Positions 17,102-25,062 of a stretch of DNA of 64,000 nt are shown here, in pieces (the stretch's first letter is position 1; each line of letters opens with the position of its first letter). Made by a program: the position numbers and the translations under genes. The DNA comes from Granulicella sp. L56 (GTDB taxonomy: Bacteria > Acidobacteriota > Terriglobia > Terriglobales > Acidobacteriaceae): positions 1,230,198 to 1,294,197 of the forward strand of contig NZ_LMUS01000001.1 of assembly GCF_009765835.1 (NCBI RefSeq). The letters run 5' to 3'. Under the pieces are notes generated by a model that saw only the letters and a program-made list of their open reading frames with translations, had not been told where the DNA came from and searched no databases.

Positions 17102-17848
17102 ATGAGCATTCTCGCTGGTCGCATCGCACTGATTACAGGAGCATCCCAAGGAATTGGGCGCGCCTGCGCGCTGGAGTTGGCCAAGGCTGGAGCAACGGTC
17201 GCGCTGGCTGCGCGAAACGTGGAGAAGCTAGCCGAGGTTGCCGCTGAGATTGCTGCTGCGGGTGGAACGGCTCAGGCTTTTGCACTGGATGTTGCCAGCG
17301 AAGAGTCGATCAAGGAGTGCGCCAAGGCAGTGATCGCTCAGTTCGGCGCGGTTCATATTCTGGTGAACAATGCGGGCATTACTCGCGACATTCTTTCGAT
17401 GCGGATGAAGCGGAAAGACTGGGACGACGTGCTGACGACGAACCTGACCGGCTCATTTTTGATGACGCAGGCGGTGATGCAGTCGATGGTGAAGGGCCGC
17501 TGGGGCCGAATCATCAATGTCGCCTCCGTCGTGGGCGAGATGGGCCAGGCAGGACAGGCCAACTATGCCGCGTCGAAGGCCGGCCTGATCGGGCTAACCA
17601 AATCGCTGGCGCGGGAGCTGGCCAGCCGGACAATTACGGTAAACGCCGTCGCTCCGGGATACATCGAGACGGCGATGACTTCCATCCTGACCGATGCCCA
17701 GAAGGCTGCCATGACCGAGCATATTCCGCTAGGCCGGGTTGGGACGGATATCGAGATCGCCCATGCGGTTGCGTTCCTGGCCTCGGAGGAGGCTGCATAT
17801 ATCACCGGGCATACGCTGGACGTGAACGGCGGGATGCACATGGGGTAG
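17102..17848 (+). CDS. fabG: 3-oxoacyl-ACP reductase (SDR)
   Basis: A 248-residue classical short-chain dehydrogenase. Landmarks are the NADPH-binding TGASQGIGRACALELA, the structural NNAG in VNNAGITRD, the catalytic Ser/Tyr/Lys (NVASVVGEMGQAGQANYAASKAG), and TVNAVAPGYIETAMT. This matches FabG of type II fatty-acid synthesis very closely, including the C-terminal TGHTLDVNGGMHMG. GGAGG precedes the ATG by 5 nt. It is not beside other fab genes here, so it may be a second FabG-type reductase with another 3-ketoacyl substrate. A hairpin terminator follows at 17962. Confidence 0.9.
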   Translation: MSILAGRIALITGASQGIGRACALELAKAGATVALAARNVEKLAEVAAEIAAAGGTAQAFALDVASEESIKECAKAVIAQFGAVHILVNNAGITRDILSMRMKRKDWDDVLTTNLTGSFLMTQAVMQSMVKGRWGRIINVASVVGEMGQAGQANYAASKAGLIGLTKSLARELASRTITVNAVAPGYIETAMTSILTDAQKAAMTEHIPLGRVGTDIEIAHAVAFLASEEAAYITGHTLDVNGGMHMG

Positions 17849-17878
17849 GTACCCCCTCCCCCGGTGTACTTTTAGCCC

Positions 17879-17968
17879 CAAAGTCTTGATTCCAGAGACT
17901 TTAAAATTCAAAGTCTTGATGTAAAACGACTTACGTTCAAAACATTCTATCTAAATGAGTTAGGCCCA
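17879..17968 (+). repeat. Decaying 30-bp tandem repeat
   Basis: Three consecutive 30-bp units start at 17879, 17909 and 17939. Units 1 and 2 share CAAAGTCTTGAT followed by a GACTT at the same offset; unit 3 (AAAACATTCTATCTAAATGA...) has diverged but keeps the spacing and the AGTTA near the end. No coding potential is seen. The array lies just after fabG and runs into its terminator hairpin. Confidence 0.6.
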
Positions 17969-17986
17969 GCAATATCCGCTGGGCCT
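17962..17986 (+). terminator. Terminator hairpin after fabG
   Basis: AGGCCCAGC and GCTGGGCCT form a perfect 9-bp GC-rich stem with a 7-nt loop, followed by TGTTTCTG. It is about 115 nt beyond the fabG stop. The T-run is short. Confidence 0.6.
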
Positions 17987-18197
17987 TGTTTCTGTACCAC
18001 TTCCATTCTAGTGAATGGAGTGGAGCTGTTTTGCAATCGCTATTTCGTTTATTTTGTTTGGGTTAGGTGGTTTTGGGGCTTGACAGGGATTTTGCTGGGG
18101 AATTTGGTGGTTTAGGGACAAAACAACAGCGATACATAGTCGTTTCGCCCTGCGTGCCGCACCTAAAACAAGAGGGTTTGGCCTAATGGTGTGCTAC

Positions 18198-18225
18198 CTT
18201 GCTATGTAGTAATCTTCATAGCAAG
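18198..18225. promoter_or_regulatory. Operator-like inverted repeat before the DoxX-like gene
   Basis: CTTGCTATG-N10-CATAGCAAG is a perfect 9-bp inverted repeat centred about 100 bp upstream of the preferred start at 18312. It probably overlaps the promoter. A similar but shorter TTGCAT-N6-ATGCAA repeat precedes the paralogue at 51048. Confidence 0.5.
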
Positions 18226-18311
18226 ATTCGACGATGTCAAGGGCGACAGGCCTAGAGAGCCCGAGTGTAAGCCAAATTGCAATCGCCCATCGTTTCGAAC
18301 GAGGTCCGATC

Positions 18312-19685
18312 ATGAATGAAGCCACTGCGATTCCCGTTGTACCTGCGTTCTCTGGGGACACTCTCGCGCCTGCAGGAACAACTCCTGTGGCTGTGCGCTG
18401 GACGCCTCTCGGCCGTTTCGGTTTTCGCTTCGCCTTCTGCTATCTCCTGATCTACGCGTTCGGCTGCTGCGGCACGCTGGACCTGCTTCCCCAAATTGGG
18501 AGCTATATCTCCTGGGGGCTCGCCTTGGCCGTGTTAAAACCGGCCGAGTGGCTGGTGCAACACCGCTTCCACGTCACCGGCGTCGCCGCGCACCTGCATC
18601 CCTCCGGCTCAGGGGATCGCCTCATCGACTGGGTAGCGCTGGGCGTGATGCTTGTCTACGCTTTGGCCGCCGCGCTCCTCTGGACCGCTATAGACAGACG
18701 CCGTCTCGAATACCGGACCGCAGCTGCGTGGCTACGTTTCCTTCTGCGCCTCACGTTGGTCTCCGCCCTGGCTAGTTTCGGTTTCGTGAAGCTCTTCCCT
18801 CTACAAATGGCTCCGCCGTCCTTAGCTGTGCTCAATGAGCCGTTGGGCAACACTTCGCCCAACACGCTGCTTTGGACACTCATCGCGCTCCACCCTGGCT
18901 ATGAGATGATCTGCGGCGCCGCTGAGGTCGCGGCAGCGGTCCTGCTGTTTTTTCGCCGCACGGCGCTTACTGGAGCGCTGCTTGCAGGATTCGTCACGAC
19001 CAACGTTCTGCTCTTCAACGTGTTCTTCGACGTGCCAGTCAAGATCTACGCGGCCCATCTGCTGCTGTTCTCCATCGCCATCACGGTTCCGGACCTGCGG
19101 GCCCTGTTCGACTTTTTCTGGCGACGCAAACCAGCCGCCCCCACAGGAATCTGGGTCCCTCCAACCGAACGCCGCAGATTCCGCATCGCTATTGTGGTGG
19201 TTGAGCTGATGCTGCTCGCGCACTGTCTACCTTTCGTGCTGATGTCCTACAGAAGAGATGTGCGGCAGCGTGCCAACCTTCGACACCCCTCGCCACTCAG
19301 CGGTCAGTGGCACGTCGACTCCGCCACCCTTACGGCTGACGGTCAAACCACATCCAAATCAATTCCTACCGGGGAGGGCCTGCCCGTGATCGACATCTTC
19401 CTGGAACCCAGCGGCCACGTCATGCTTCGCGACTCGTCCGGGGTTCTCTGGCGAGCCGATTTCAAGGTCGACGACAAAAAGCACACGCTATATCTGTTCC
19501 AAGAGGATCATTCAATCCTCTACAACCTCACCGCGCCCGATCCGGCTCATCTGGTGCTGACGCCGACGGGTGAGCACGCCTCCGCCGATGGTACCTTGCA
19601 TCTCAGCCGTATTCCGTTGCCCAGCCATTATCCATTGCTCGACCGCGGCTTCCATCTCATCAATGAATGGGGACTGGAGCGTTGA
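18312..19685 (+). CDS. DoxX-like multi-pass membrane protein, paralogue 1
   Basis: A protein of about 457 residues with seven or more hydrophobic segments in residues 30-330 and a soluble C-terminal domain of about 120 residues (from LSGQWHVDSATL) that has no counterpart in the shorter paralogue at 51048-52031. The shared core includes HPSGSGD, a FxK...P membrane segment, SPNTLLW, GYEMICGAAEVAAAVLLFFRRTAL and FDVPVKIYAAHLLLFS. The helix pattern and FxK resemble DoxX/MauE-type proteins, a quinone- or thiol-linked redox family, but this is only a loose likeness. ATG 18312 is preferred because CGAGG precedes it and the operator-like repeat at 18198 then lies upstream; an ATG at 18234 is possible. 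Confidence 0.65.
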   Translation: MNEATAIPVVPAFSGDTLAPAGTTPVAVRWTPLGRFGFRFAFCYLLIYAFGCCGTLDLLPQIGSYISWGLALAVLKPAEWLVQHRFHVTGVAAHLHPSGSGDRLIDWVALGVMLVYALAAALLWTAIDRRRLEYRTAAAWLRFLLRLTLVSALASFGFVKLFPLQMAPPSLAVLNEPLGNTSPNTLLWTLIALHPGYEMICGAAEVAAAVLLFFRRTALTGALLAGFVTTNVLLFNVFFDVPVKIYAAHLLLFSIAITVPDLRALFDFFWRRKPAAPTGIWVPPTERRRFRIAIVVVELMLLAHCLPFVLMSYRRDVRQRANLRHPSPLSGQWHVDSATLTADGQTTSKSIPTGEGLPVIDIFLEPSGHVMLRDSSGVLWRADFKVDDKKHTLYLFQEDHSILYNLTAPDPAHLVLTPTGEHASADGTLHLSRIPLPSHYPLLDRGFHLINEWGLER

Positions 19686-19782
19686 GCAAGCGATAAGGTC
19701 ACCTGCACCCGGGTAGCACTGAATAAATGATGAGATTAACGGCGGACTACACTAGGCGACTCTCTGGAAATTGCTGTCCGAG

Positions 19783-22221
19783 TTATTCCGCCCGCAGCAC
19801 TACCGCAGGATCGACACTGGCGGATTTTCGGGCCGGTAGAGCTACGGCCAGCGATGCGGCTGCCAATAAGCCGACTGCAGCGATGGTTAACGAGGGCAGG
19901 ACGCCTCCGCCTACTCCGGCAAATGCGTGGGCCAGCAGGCGCTGCATCAATATGATGACGACGATGCCGACGCCCAGCCCGGTTCCAACCATGCCCAGCA
20001 TGTCCTTTACGATCAGGCGGGCGATCTGCCAGCGCTGCGCGCCCATGGCCATGCGAATGCCAATCTCGGCCGAGCGCTGCGAGGTGGTGTAGCTGAGCAG
20101 GCCGTAGATTCCGATGGCGGCGAGGAGCAATGCCAGCCCGCCAAAGAGCGAGAGCAGCCAGACCAGCAACTGCCGTGCGCCGAGCGACTGGCTCACGAGA
20201 CTGTTCAGCGTCTCCACGTTGAAGACCGCTACTGTGGAATCCACCGACTGCACCGCGTTTGTCAACGAACTTTGAAATACCTGTGGGTTGCCCTTGGTGC
20301 GCACCACGAAGGTCGCCATGGGTGTGGGTTGCTGCTCGAGCGGCAGGTAGATGACGCCTTTGTTTTCATCTACCTCGAGCGAATCGCGGCGCACGTGTCC
20401 GACCACGCCCACGATCTCTTTTAGGGGTGCTTTCGGTCCCGGCCCCCAGCGCAGATGAGAACCGAGCGGGTTCTGTCCGGGAAAGTAGGCGCGAGCCAGC
20501 ACATCATCGATCACGACTACCTGTGGCGTGTCGGCTCGATCTGCTTCTGTAAACCAGCGGCCTCTCATTAATGGAATCTGCATCGTCGCCAGATAGCCGG
20601 GCGAGGCCGCCTGGTCGTCGGCATGAGGGCCGGGTTCTCCCGCCTGGAGTGGCTTTTCCTGAATGCTGAAGCTGCCCGACCAGCAACACTGACCGGAGAA
20701 GGGCACATACGAGGATGCAGCGACAGCGGCCACGCCGGGCTGCTGCTGGATGCGCGAGAGCACGTCTCTGACGAAGGCTGCCTGTTTCACGCTGTTGTCG
20801 CGATAGTCAGTTCCGGTAAGGGTAACCGATCCGGCCAGGACGTTCTCTGAGCGAAATCCGGGATCGACGTGTTGAAGTTGCCGCAGGCTTACGAGGAACA
20901 TGCCGGTGCCAGTGAGGAGGATGAAGGCGAGAGCGATCTCGGTGCTGACCAGTATGGTCCGCAGCCGCTGGCGCGACGCGCTGTCGGTCACACTTCTGCC
21001 GAACTCTCCGACGCGCTGCATCCGCGCCACCTGGATCGCAGGAATGATGCCGGCGAGAAGAGCAGCCAGCAGACTGAAGCCTATGGTCGCCGCCACCAGT
21101 CGCGGATTGCTCTGGACGACGAAGCCGTCCGCCAGATGGCTCGGAATCGCGAGCAGAAGGAGCCTGCCGATCAGAGGGCCGGTGAGCACGGCGATGATCG
21201 CCGCACCGATCGCCAGCAATACGGTTTCGACCAAAAACTGCGAGGTGATCTGCAGCATGGACGCGCCCAGCGCGGTGCGGATGGCGAGCTCGCGCATCCT
21301 TCCCGCGGTGCGGGCGAGCAGCAGGCCCGCCACGTTGGCGCAGGCTATCAGAAGGATGGCGGCCACCACGATGAACAAGGCGAGCAGCGGCTTGCGCAGA
21401 TCGCCTGCGGCGTCCCTGGTCCAGGGCTGGGCGAACATGCTCCAGCCGGAGGTTTCAGCAAAGTTGTTGTTGCTGCCTCCCTCATTTCTGATCTCCTCCA
21501 TACGCTTCTGCGCGAGCGCCGCGTTGAACTGCTCGACACTGACGCCGGGCTTGAGGCGGACGGCGCTGTCATATTGCTCGTTGAAGCGTCGGCTCGGCGC
21601 ATAGTCGTCGGGCGCGAGGCCGACGGGGACCCAGACATCGCGGCTGCGAGGCCAGTCGAAGTCGCTGCGCATGACACCGACGACGCGGTAGGTCTGGCCG
21701 TCCATGATCATCGATTTGCCGATAGCATCGGGCTGGCCGCCGAAGATTCGCTGCCACGCCGCGTAGCTCAGGACGACGACATAGTTCGCGCCCTTCTGGT
21801 CCTCTTCGGGCGAGAAGACGCGGCCAAGGATGGGCTGTGCGCCGAAGACGCGGAACCAGTCACGGCTGACGGTGGCTGCCTGTAGATGCTCTGTTCCGCC
21901 CGTCGTCGTCATGTTGAAGCTTCCCGGCTGGCTGATTGCTGCCGAATCCACCACTTCTGTGAGCGATTGGGCATCCTTGAAGTCAGGCACCGAGACCCCG
22001 ATGCTGGGCAGGTTCAGTTTCGTATAGCGGGTGTGGAAAGAGACTACTCGCTCGGGTTGGGAGATGCCCGCCGGGTGCAGCAGGACTGCCTGGACGACGC
22101 TGAAGATCGCCGTATTCGCACCGACTCCGAGAGCCAGCGTCAGCACTGCCACCACCGTAAACGTCGGAGCATTTCTCAGTTGGCGCAACCCGTAACGAAT
22201 GTTCCCCAGTATTGACTGCAT
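19783..22221 (-). CDS. MacB-like ABC transporter permease, ADOP family
   Basis: A protein of about 812 residues of the 'acidobacterial duplicated orphan permease' type. It starts MQSILGNIRYGLRQLRNAP, followed by helix 1 (FTVVAVLTLALGVGANTAIFS), a long periplasmic MacB_PCD domain, three FtsX helices around residues 285-400, then a second MacB_PCD/FtsX unit ending with helices after LLVWLLSLFGGLALLLAAIGIYGLLSY (seen in parts). No ATPase gene is adjacent, as usual for these orphan permeases, and the PadR regulator often found with them is absent here. GGGGAGGGAAG lies about 6 nt before ATG 22221, which decides this start over one 32 codons upstream. Substrate unknown. Confidence 0.88.
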   Translation of the reverse strand: MQSILGNIRYGLRQLRNAPTFTVVAVLTLALGVGANTAIFSVVQAVLLHPAGISQPERVVSFHTRYTKLNLPSIGVSVPDFKDAQSLTEVVDSAAISQPGSFNMTTTGGTEHLQAATVSRDWFRVFGAQPILGRVFSPEEDQKGANYVVVLSYAAWQRIFGGQPDAIGKSMIMDGQTYRVVGVMRSDFDWPRSRDVWVPVGLAPDDYAPSRRFNEQYDSAVRLKPGVSVEQFNAALAQKRMEEIRNEGGSNNNFAETSGWSMFAQPWTRDAAGDLRKPLLALFIVVAAILLIACANVAGLLLARTAGRMRELAIRTALGASMLQITSQFLVETVLLAIGAAIIAVLTGPLIGRLLLLAIPSHLADGFVVQSNPRLVAATIGFSLLAALLAGIIPAIQVARMQRVGEFGRSVTDSASRQRLRTILVSTEIALAFILLTGTGMFLVSLRQLQHVDPGFRSENVLAGSVTLTGTDYRDNSVKQAAFVRDVLSRIQQQPGVAAVAASSYVPFSGQCCWSGSFSIQEKPLQAGEPGPHADDQAASPGYLATMQIPLMRGRWFTEADRADTPQVVVIDDVLARAYFPGQNPLGSHLRWGPGPKAPLKEIVGVVGHVRRDSLEVDENKGVIYLPLEQQPTPMATFVVRTKGNPQVFQSSLTNAVQSVDSTVAVFNVETLNSLVSQSLGARQLLVWLLSLFGGLALLLAAIGIYGLLSYTTSQRSAEIGIRMAMGAQRWQIARLIVKDMLGMVGTGLGVGIVVIILMQRLLAHAFAGVGGGVLPSLTIAAVGLLAAASLAVALPARKSASVDPAVVLRAE

Positions 22222-22676
22222 TCCGTCTTCCCTCCCCTGCGCGATCACAACGTTAGATACGCAATAGAAAGCACGTTGGCTGCCTAAACTGATGGCCGCT
22301 ATCTCCTTTTGTTGCAATACTGCTTTGCGGAGCGGCCGGCCTGGGCTGTCCGGCTTTGAACATCTCTGGCCGGATTTGGACAGGAGCGCGTCATTTTCGG
22401 CGGATAAGCTAGCCTGAGGGATGGGTTTACTGAAGGGATAATAGTTGGCTGGCTAATGTTTCCTGTGGTTCGAAGAGGGGCTGGGGTTCAAGTAAAAGTT
22501 AAGGTTTGGCAGGGTAAAGCTCTGTGGATGAACCTGAGCAGGTACGGGAATCTCGTTGAAGGCAAAGATAGGCATTGACCTGCGAGTTGCAGATGTTTAC
22601 TTTGTGGCTAATGGCTGACATGCAAACTATCTCGAGCGACATGGAGAGCGGGTCCACGGCGGCCCTCTCAATTTCG
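22222..22676. other. Intergenic stretch between ADOP permease and XRE gene
   Basis: 455 bp between divergent genes. It should hold both promoters, but I cannot assign clear -35/-10 elements. It contains scattered GGCCGG segments and no repeat, RNA gene or convincing ORF; start codons in frame with the XRE gene occur from 22575. Confidence 0.5.
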
Positions 22677-23024
22677 ATGAACATCGGTACGACGATCCGG
22701 GGCTACCGTTTGCAGAAGGGCATGTCCCAGGGCGATATCGAAAAACGGACAGGGCTGTTGCGGTGTTATCTGTCGCGCGTGGAGAACGGGCATACGGTGC
22801 CGTCGCTGGAGACGCTGCAGAAGATCGCGCGGGCGCTCGATTTGCAGCTCTCGGAGTTCTTTGCCGAAGAGGTCATCGGGCGGGAGATGTCGTCGCTGAA
22901 CCTGGGCGAGGACGAGATACGGTTTCTGACGCAGGTGCAGCGGTACTCGTCGCATTTGAGCGAGAGCGACCGGAGACTGCTGCTGGCCATGGTGAGGAAG
23001 TTCGCGCAGACGACGTTGAGCTAG
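22677..23024 (+). CDS. XRE-family HTH transcriptional regulator
   Basis: A small DNA-binding protein, 115 residues from ATG 22677 (MNIGTTIRGYRL). The helix-turn-helix is clear: LQKGMSQGDIEKRTGLLRCYLSRVENG followed by PSLETLQKIARALDLQLSEFF, here quoted in parts of a standard Cro/CI fold. A C-terminal tail of about 45 residues (LTQVQRYSSHLSESDRRLLLAMVRKFA) may dimerise. In-frame ATGs at 22575, 22620 and 22641 allow a longer N-terminus; none has a strong ribosome-binding site. It converges with and overlaps the DUF120 gene by 4 nt at the 3' ends. Targets unknown. Confidence 0.85.
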   Translation: MNIGTTIRGYRLQKGMSQGDIEKRTGLLRCYLSRVENGHTVPSLETLQKIARALDLQLSEFFAEEVIGREMSSLNLGEDEIRFLTQVQRYSSHLSESDRRLLLAMVRKFAQTTLS

Positions 23025-23425
23025 CGCTTGGGTGCTTCATGCGCTGCCCATTCCGGGGCAATGGTCACCTCTAAATAATCACCATCCTGAAGCTTGAAGA
23101 GATCGCGCAGCTTTACGTCTGTGGCGATTTCTATGATGGTCTTCGGATGATCGCCTGTTCCATTCTCATTGGCGTCGGTTCTCAGCAGAAATGCTTTTCT
23201 GCCTTGAATGGAGCAGGGGACGATGCTGACGGATACTCTTCCGCCATACTCGGATGCTTCGAGCCGTATGACCTTCTGGGGTAAGGAATAGTCGGAGTCG
23301 AGCTTTAGATTCAGGGTTCCGGGATAGAGAACCATTCCGGTTTTGCGCTCGTAGTGGTCCTGAAGCTGGCCGATCCAGTAGGCAAAGCTTCCTACGCCGG
23401 AGACGACCTTTCCTCGCAACACCAT
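23021..23425 (-). CDS. DUF120 protein, archaeal-type (CTP-dependent) riboflavin kinase homologue
   Basis: A 134-residue protein that fits the archaeal RibK/DUF120 family along its length: GKVVSGVGSFAYWI, YPGTLNLKLDSDYSL, a VSIVPCSIQG strand, the HPKTIIEIATDVKLRDLF helix and LQDGDYLEVTI. In Methanocaldococcus RibK the corresponding EGTLNLKL and DGD segments belong to the beta-barrel that binds CTP and riboflavin. Bacteria normally use the unrelated RibF, so the true substrate here is unproven. ATG 23425 is chosen because GGAGGAAG lies 5-12 nt before it; an ATG 15 nt upstream lacks a ribosome-binding site. Its 3' end overlaps the convergent XRE gene by 4 nt. Confidence 0.75.
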   Translation of the reverse strand: MVLRGKVVSGVGSFAYWIGQLQDHYERKTGMVLYPGTLNLKLDSDYSLPQKVIRLEASEYGGRVSVSIVPCSIQGRKAFLLRTDANENGTGDHPKTIIEIATDVKLRDLFKLQDGDYLEVTIAPEWAAHEAPKR

Positions 23426-23466
23426 CGCTGCTTCCTCCATGTTTTCAGGGTCTCAGTGCGGGCTGA

Positions 23467-24300
23467 TTAGTGGAGGTTGGCGATCAAGTAGCCGAAGAGT
23501 GCGAGGCAGAAGGCGGCTCCGGCGAAGGTGATCTTCTGGCGCTGGAGGTAGCGGGTGCGGCCGGAGGTCATGCGCGGGATAAGGGGAACTCCCAGGGCGA
23601 GACCGGAGAGAAAGCCGCCGAGGTGGGCGAAGTTGTCGATGCGGACGACGGGGACGAAGAGGGTGGCTCCGCCGATGAGCAGGTTGATGGCGGAGAACCA
23701 GATGACCGACTTACGCAGCCGTTTGAGCTCGGACCAGGGGATGGGGAGCTTTTTGTTGCTGAGCAGGACGATCAGGATTCCGGCGATGCCGAAGACTGCG
23801 CCCGAGGCTCCAGCTCCCACGGAGTTGTCGCGGGTGAGCACATTGATAAAGAGGCTGAGGAGATTGCCCGAGATGCCGGTGAGGAAGTAGACGGCGACCA
23901 GGCCGAAGGGGCCCAGCAGCGGCTCGCCTAGAAGGCCGAGGTTCCAGAGGCACCACATGTTGGTGGCGATATGGATCAGGCCGACATGGACAAAGGTAGC
24001 CGTGATGAGGCGATACCACTGTCCGTGGAGGATGAGTAAGGGCTGGGCGGCGCCGAAGTGGATCAGGTCGCGGACGGTGGGCTCGCTGGGGGAGACGCCG
24101 CGAAGGACCATCCAGAGGTAAACGGCGCAGTTAATTCCGAGCAGAAGATAGGTTCCGGGGGTGACGAGGATGTTCCAGCCACGCTCGCGGGAGTTGGGGC
24201 GGGAGCGCTCGCGCTCATAGTCGGGGATGGGGGCGCGCTCGGGGGGGCCTCCGTAGGAGGGAGGAAGGAGTTCGCCTTCTGGTTGTTGGGTCGATGGCAT
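23467..24300 (-). CDS. Rhomboid-family intramembrane serine protease
   Basis: A 277-residue inner-membrane protease. After a Pro/Arg-rich cytoplasmic N-terminus there are six or more hydrophobic segments. Conserved rhomboid features are WYRLITATFVHVGLIHIATNMWCLW (seen as the WR and HxxxN region of helix 2), the catalytic serine in GAGASGAVFGIAG, and the catalytic histidine in NFAHLGGFLSGLALG. It should cleave transmembrane helices of unknown substrates. It follows the DUF120 gene's upstream region on the same strand, with 41 nt between. Confidence 0.93.
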   Translation of the reverse strand: MPSTQQPEGELLPPSYGGPPERAPIPDYERERSRPNSRERGWNILVTPGTYLLLGINCAVYLWMVLRGVSPSEPTVRDLIHFGAAQPLLILHGQWYRLITATFVHVGLIHIATNMWCLWNLGLLGEPLLGPFGLVAVYFLTGISGNLLSLFINVLTRDNSVGAGASGAVFGIAGILIVLLSNKKLPIPWSELKRLRKSVIWFSAINLLIGGATLFVPVVRIDNFAHLGGFLSGLALGVPLIPRMTSGRTRYLQRQKITFAGAAFCLALFGYLIANLH

Positions 24301-24376
24301 GAGTTGTCTGTTCTACGCTATCGCGGCAAGGGGCGGATTACAAATCGGAAGTGGCGGGAAGGCCTGAAACTGATTT

Positions 24377-24443
24377 GGAAACAGCAACGGCAAACGGAAC
24401 CGCAGGTTCTTCGGCTCGTGCTTAGCGCTCGCCCAGAATGACA
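24377..24443 (+). repeat. Dispersed intergenic repeat, copy C (diverged)
   Basis: It begins GGAAACAGCAACGGCAAA and ends CGCCCAGAATGACA, matching the two ends of copy B at 35661 (ACAGGCAACAGCAACGG ... CTCAGAATGACA), with a different middle. It lies between the rhomboid gene and the small membrane protein gene. Confidence 0.5.
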
Positions 24444-24464
24444 GTATTGGGTGGAAGGAACCGA

Positions 24465-24956
24465 TCAGGCGGCGTTTTTATGGAAACGCTCGCGGAGATC
24501 GGCCGGGATGTGCCTTTGGACGAATTCGCCAAGGAAGCCGGGCAGGGGGGTGGCGATGGCCACCAGAATCCAGATGAGGGTGGAGAAGACCATACCGGCC
24601 ACGGCTACCGCTTCGAGAGAGATGGCGACGGCGTGGGTCTGGGTAAGGCGGACGTGCAGCGTGAAGATGTGGGTGATGAGCTCGACCCGGTGGATGACAA
24701 CGGCTGCCAGAAGAAAAGCCAGGATAGAGAGGGTGCTGACGGCAATGAGAAGCACGTCGATGGAGCGGGCGACGGTCTGGCGACGGCGGCAGTGGGCGCA
24801 CTCGACGAAGTGCTGCTCGTAGTCGGTGCGCATGGCCGGAGAGAGGGCCGAGATGTCATAACGCCACCCGGAGAGAATATTCCCTACGACCTGATCAGTG
24901 CAGGAAGATGAGTGCTGGCGGCGATTGCTGGGGAGATCTATCGCGGATTTTTCCAT
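24465..24956 (-). CDS. Small membrane protein with anti-sigma-like zinc motif
   Basis: A 163-residue protein not assigned to a named family. The N-terminal half contains HFVECAHCRRRQ, an H-x3-C-x2-C pattern like the zinc-binding ZAS motif of anti-sigma factors. Two hydrophobic segments follow (about residues 68-92 and 115-140), then a charged C-terminus with HIPADLRERFHK. No sigma-factor gene is adjacent, so an anti-sigma role is only one possibility. A TCTAAC-TT-GTTAGA inverted repeat lies 19-32 nt upstream of the start in an A/T-rich stretch and may be its operator. Confidence 0.55.
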   Translation of the reverse strand: MEKSAIDLPSNRRQHSSSCTDQVVGNILSGWRYDISALSPAMRTDYEQHFVECAHCRRRQTVARSIDVLLIAVSTLSILAFLLAAVVIHRVELITHIFTLHVRLTQTHAVAISLEAVAVAGMVFSTLIWILVAIATPLPGFLGEFVQRHIPADLRERFHKNAA

Positions 24957-25062
24957 TTTTTATATTAACTTCATTCTAACTTGTTAGATAGCGAATGGTA
25001 TTAGAAAGATTTATTTAGGGGTAATGGATTTGAGGCTATTTGGCGGAGAAGAAAAGGCAAAA

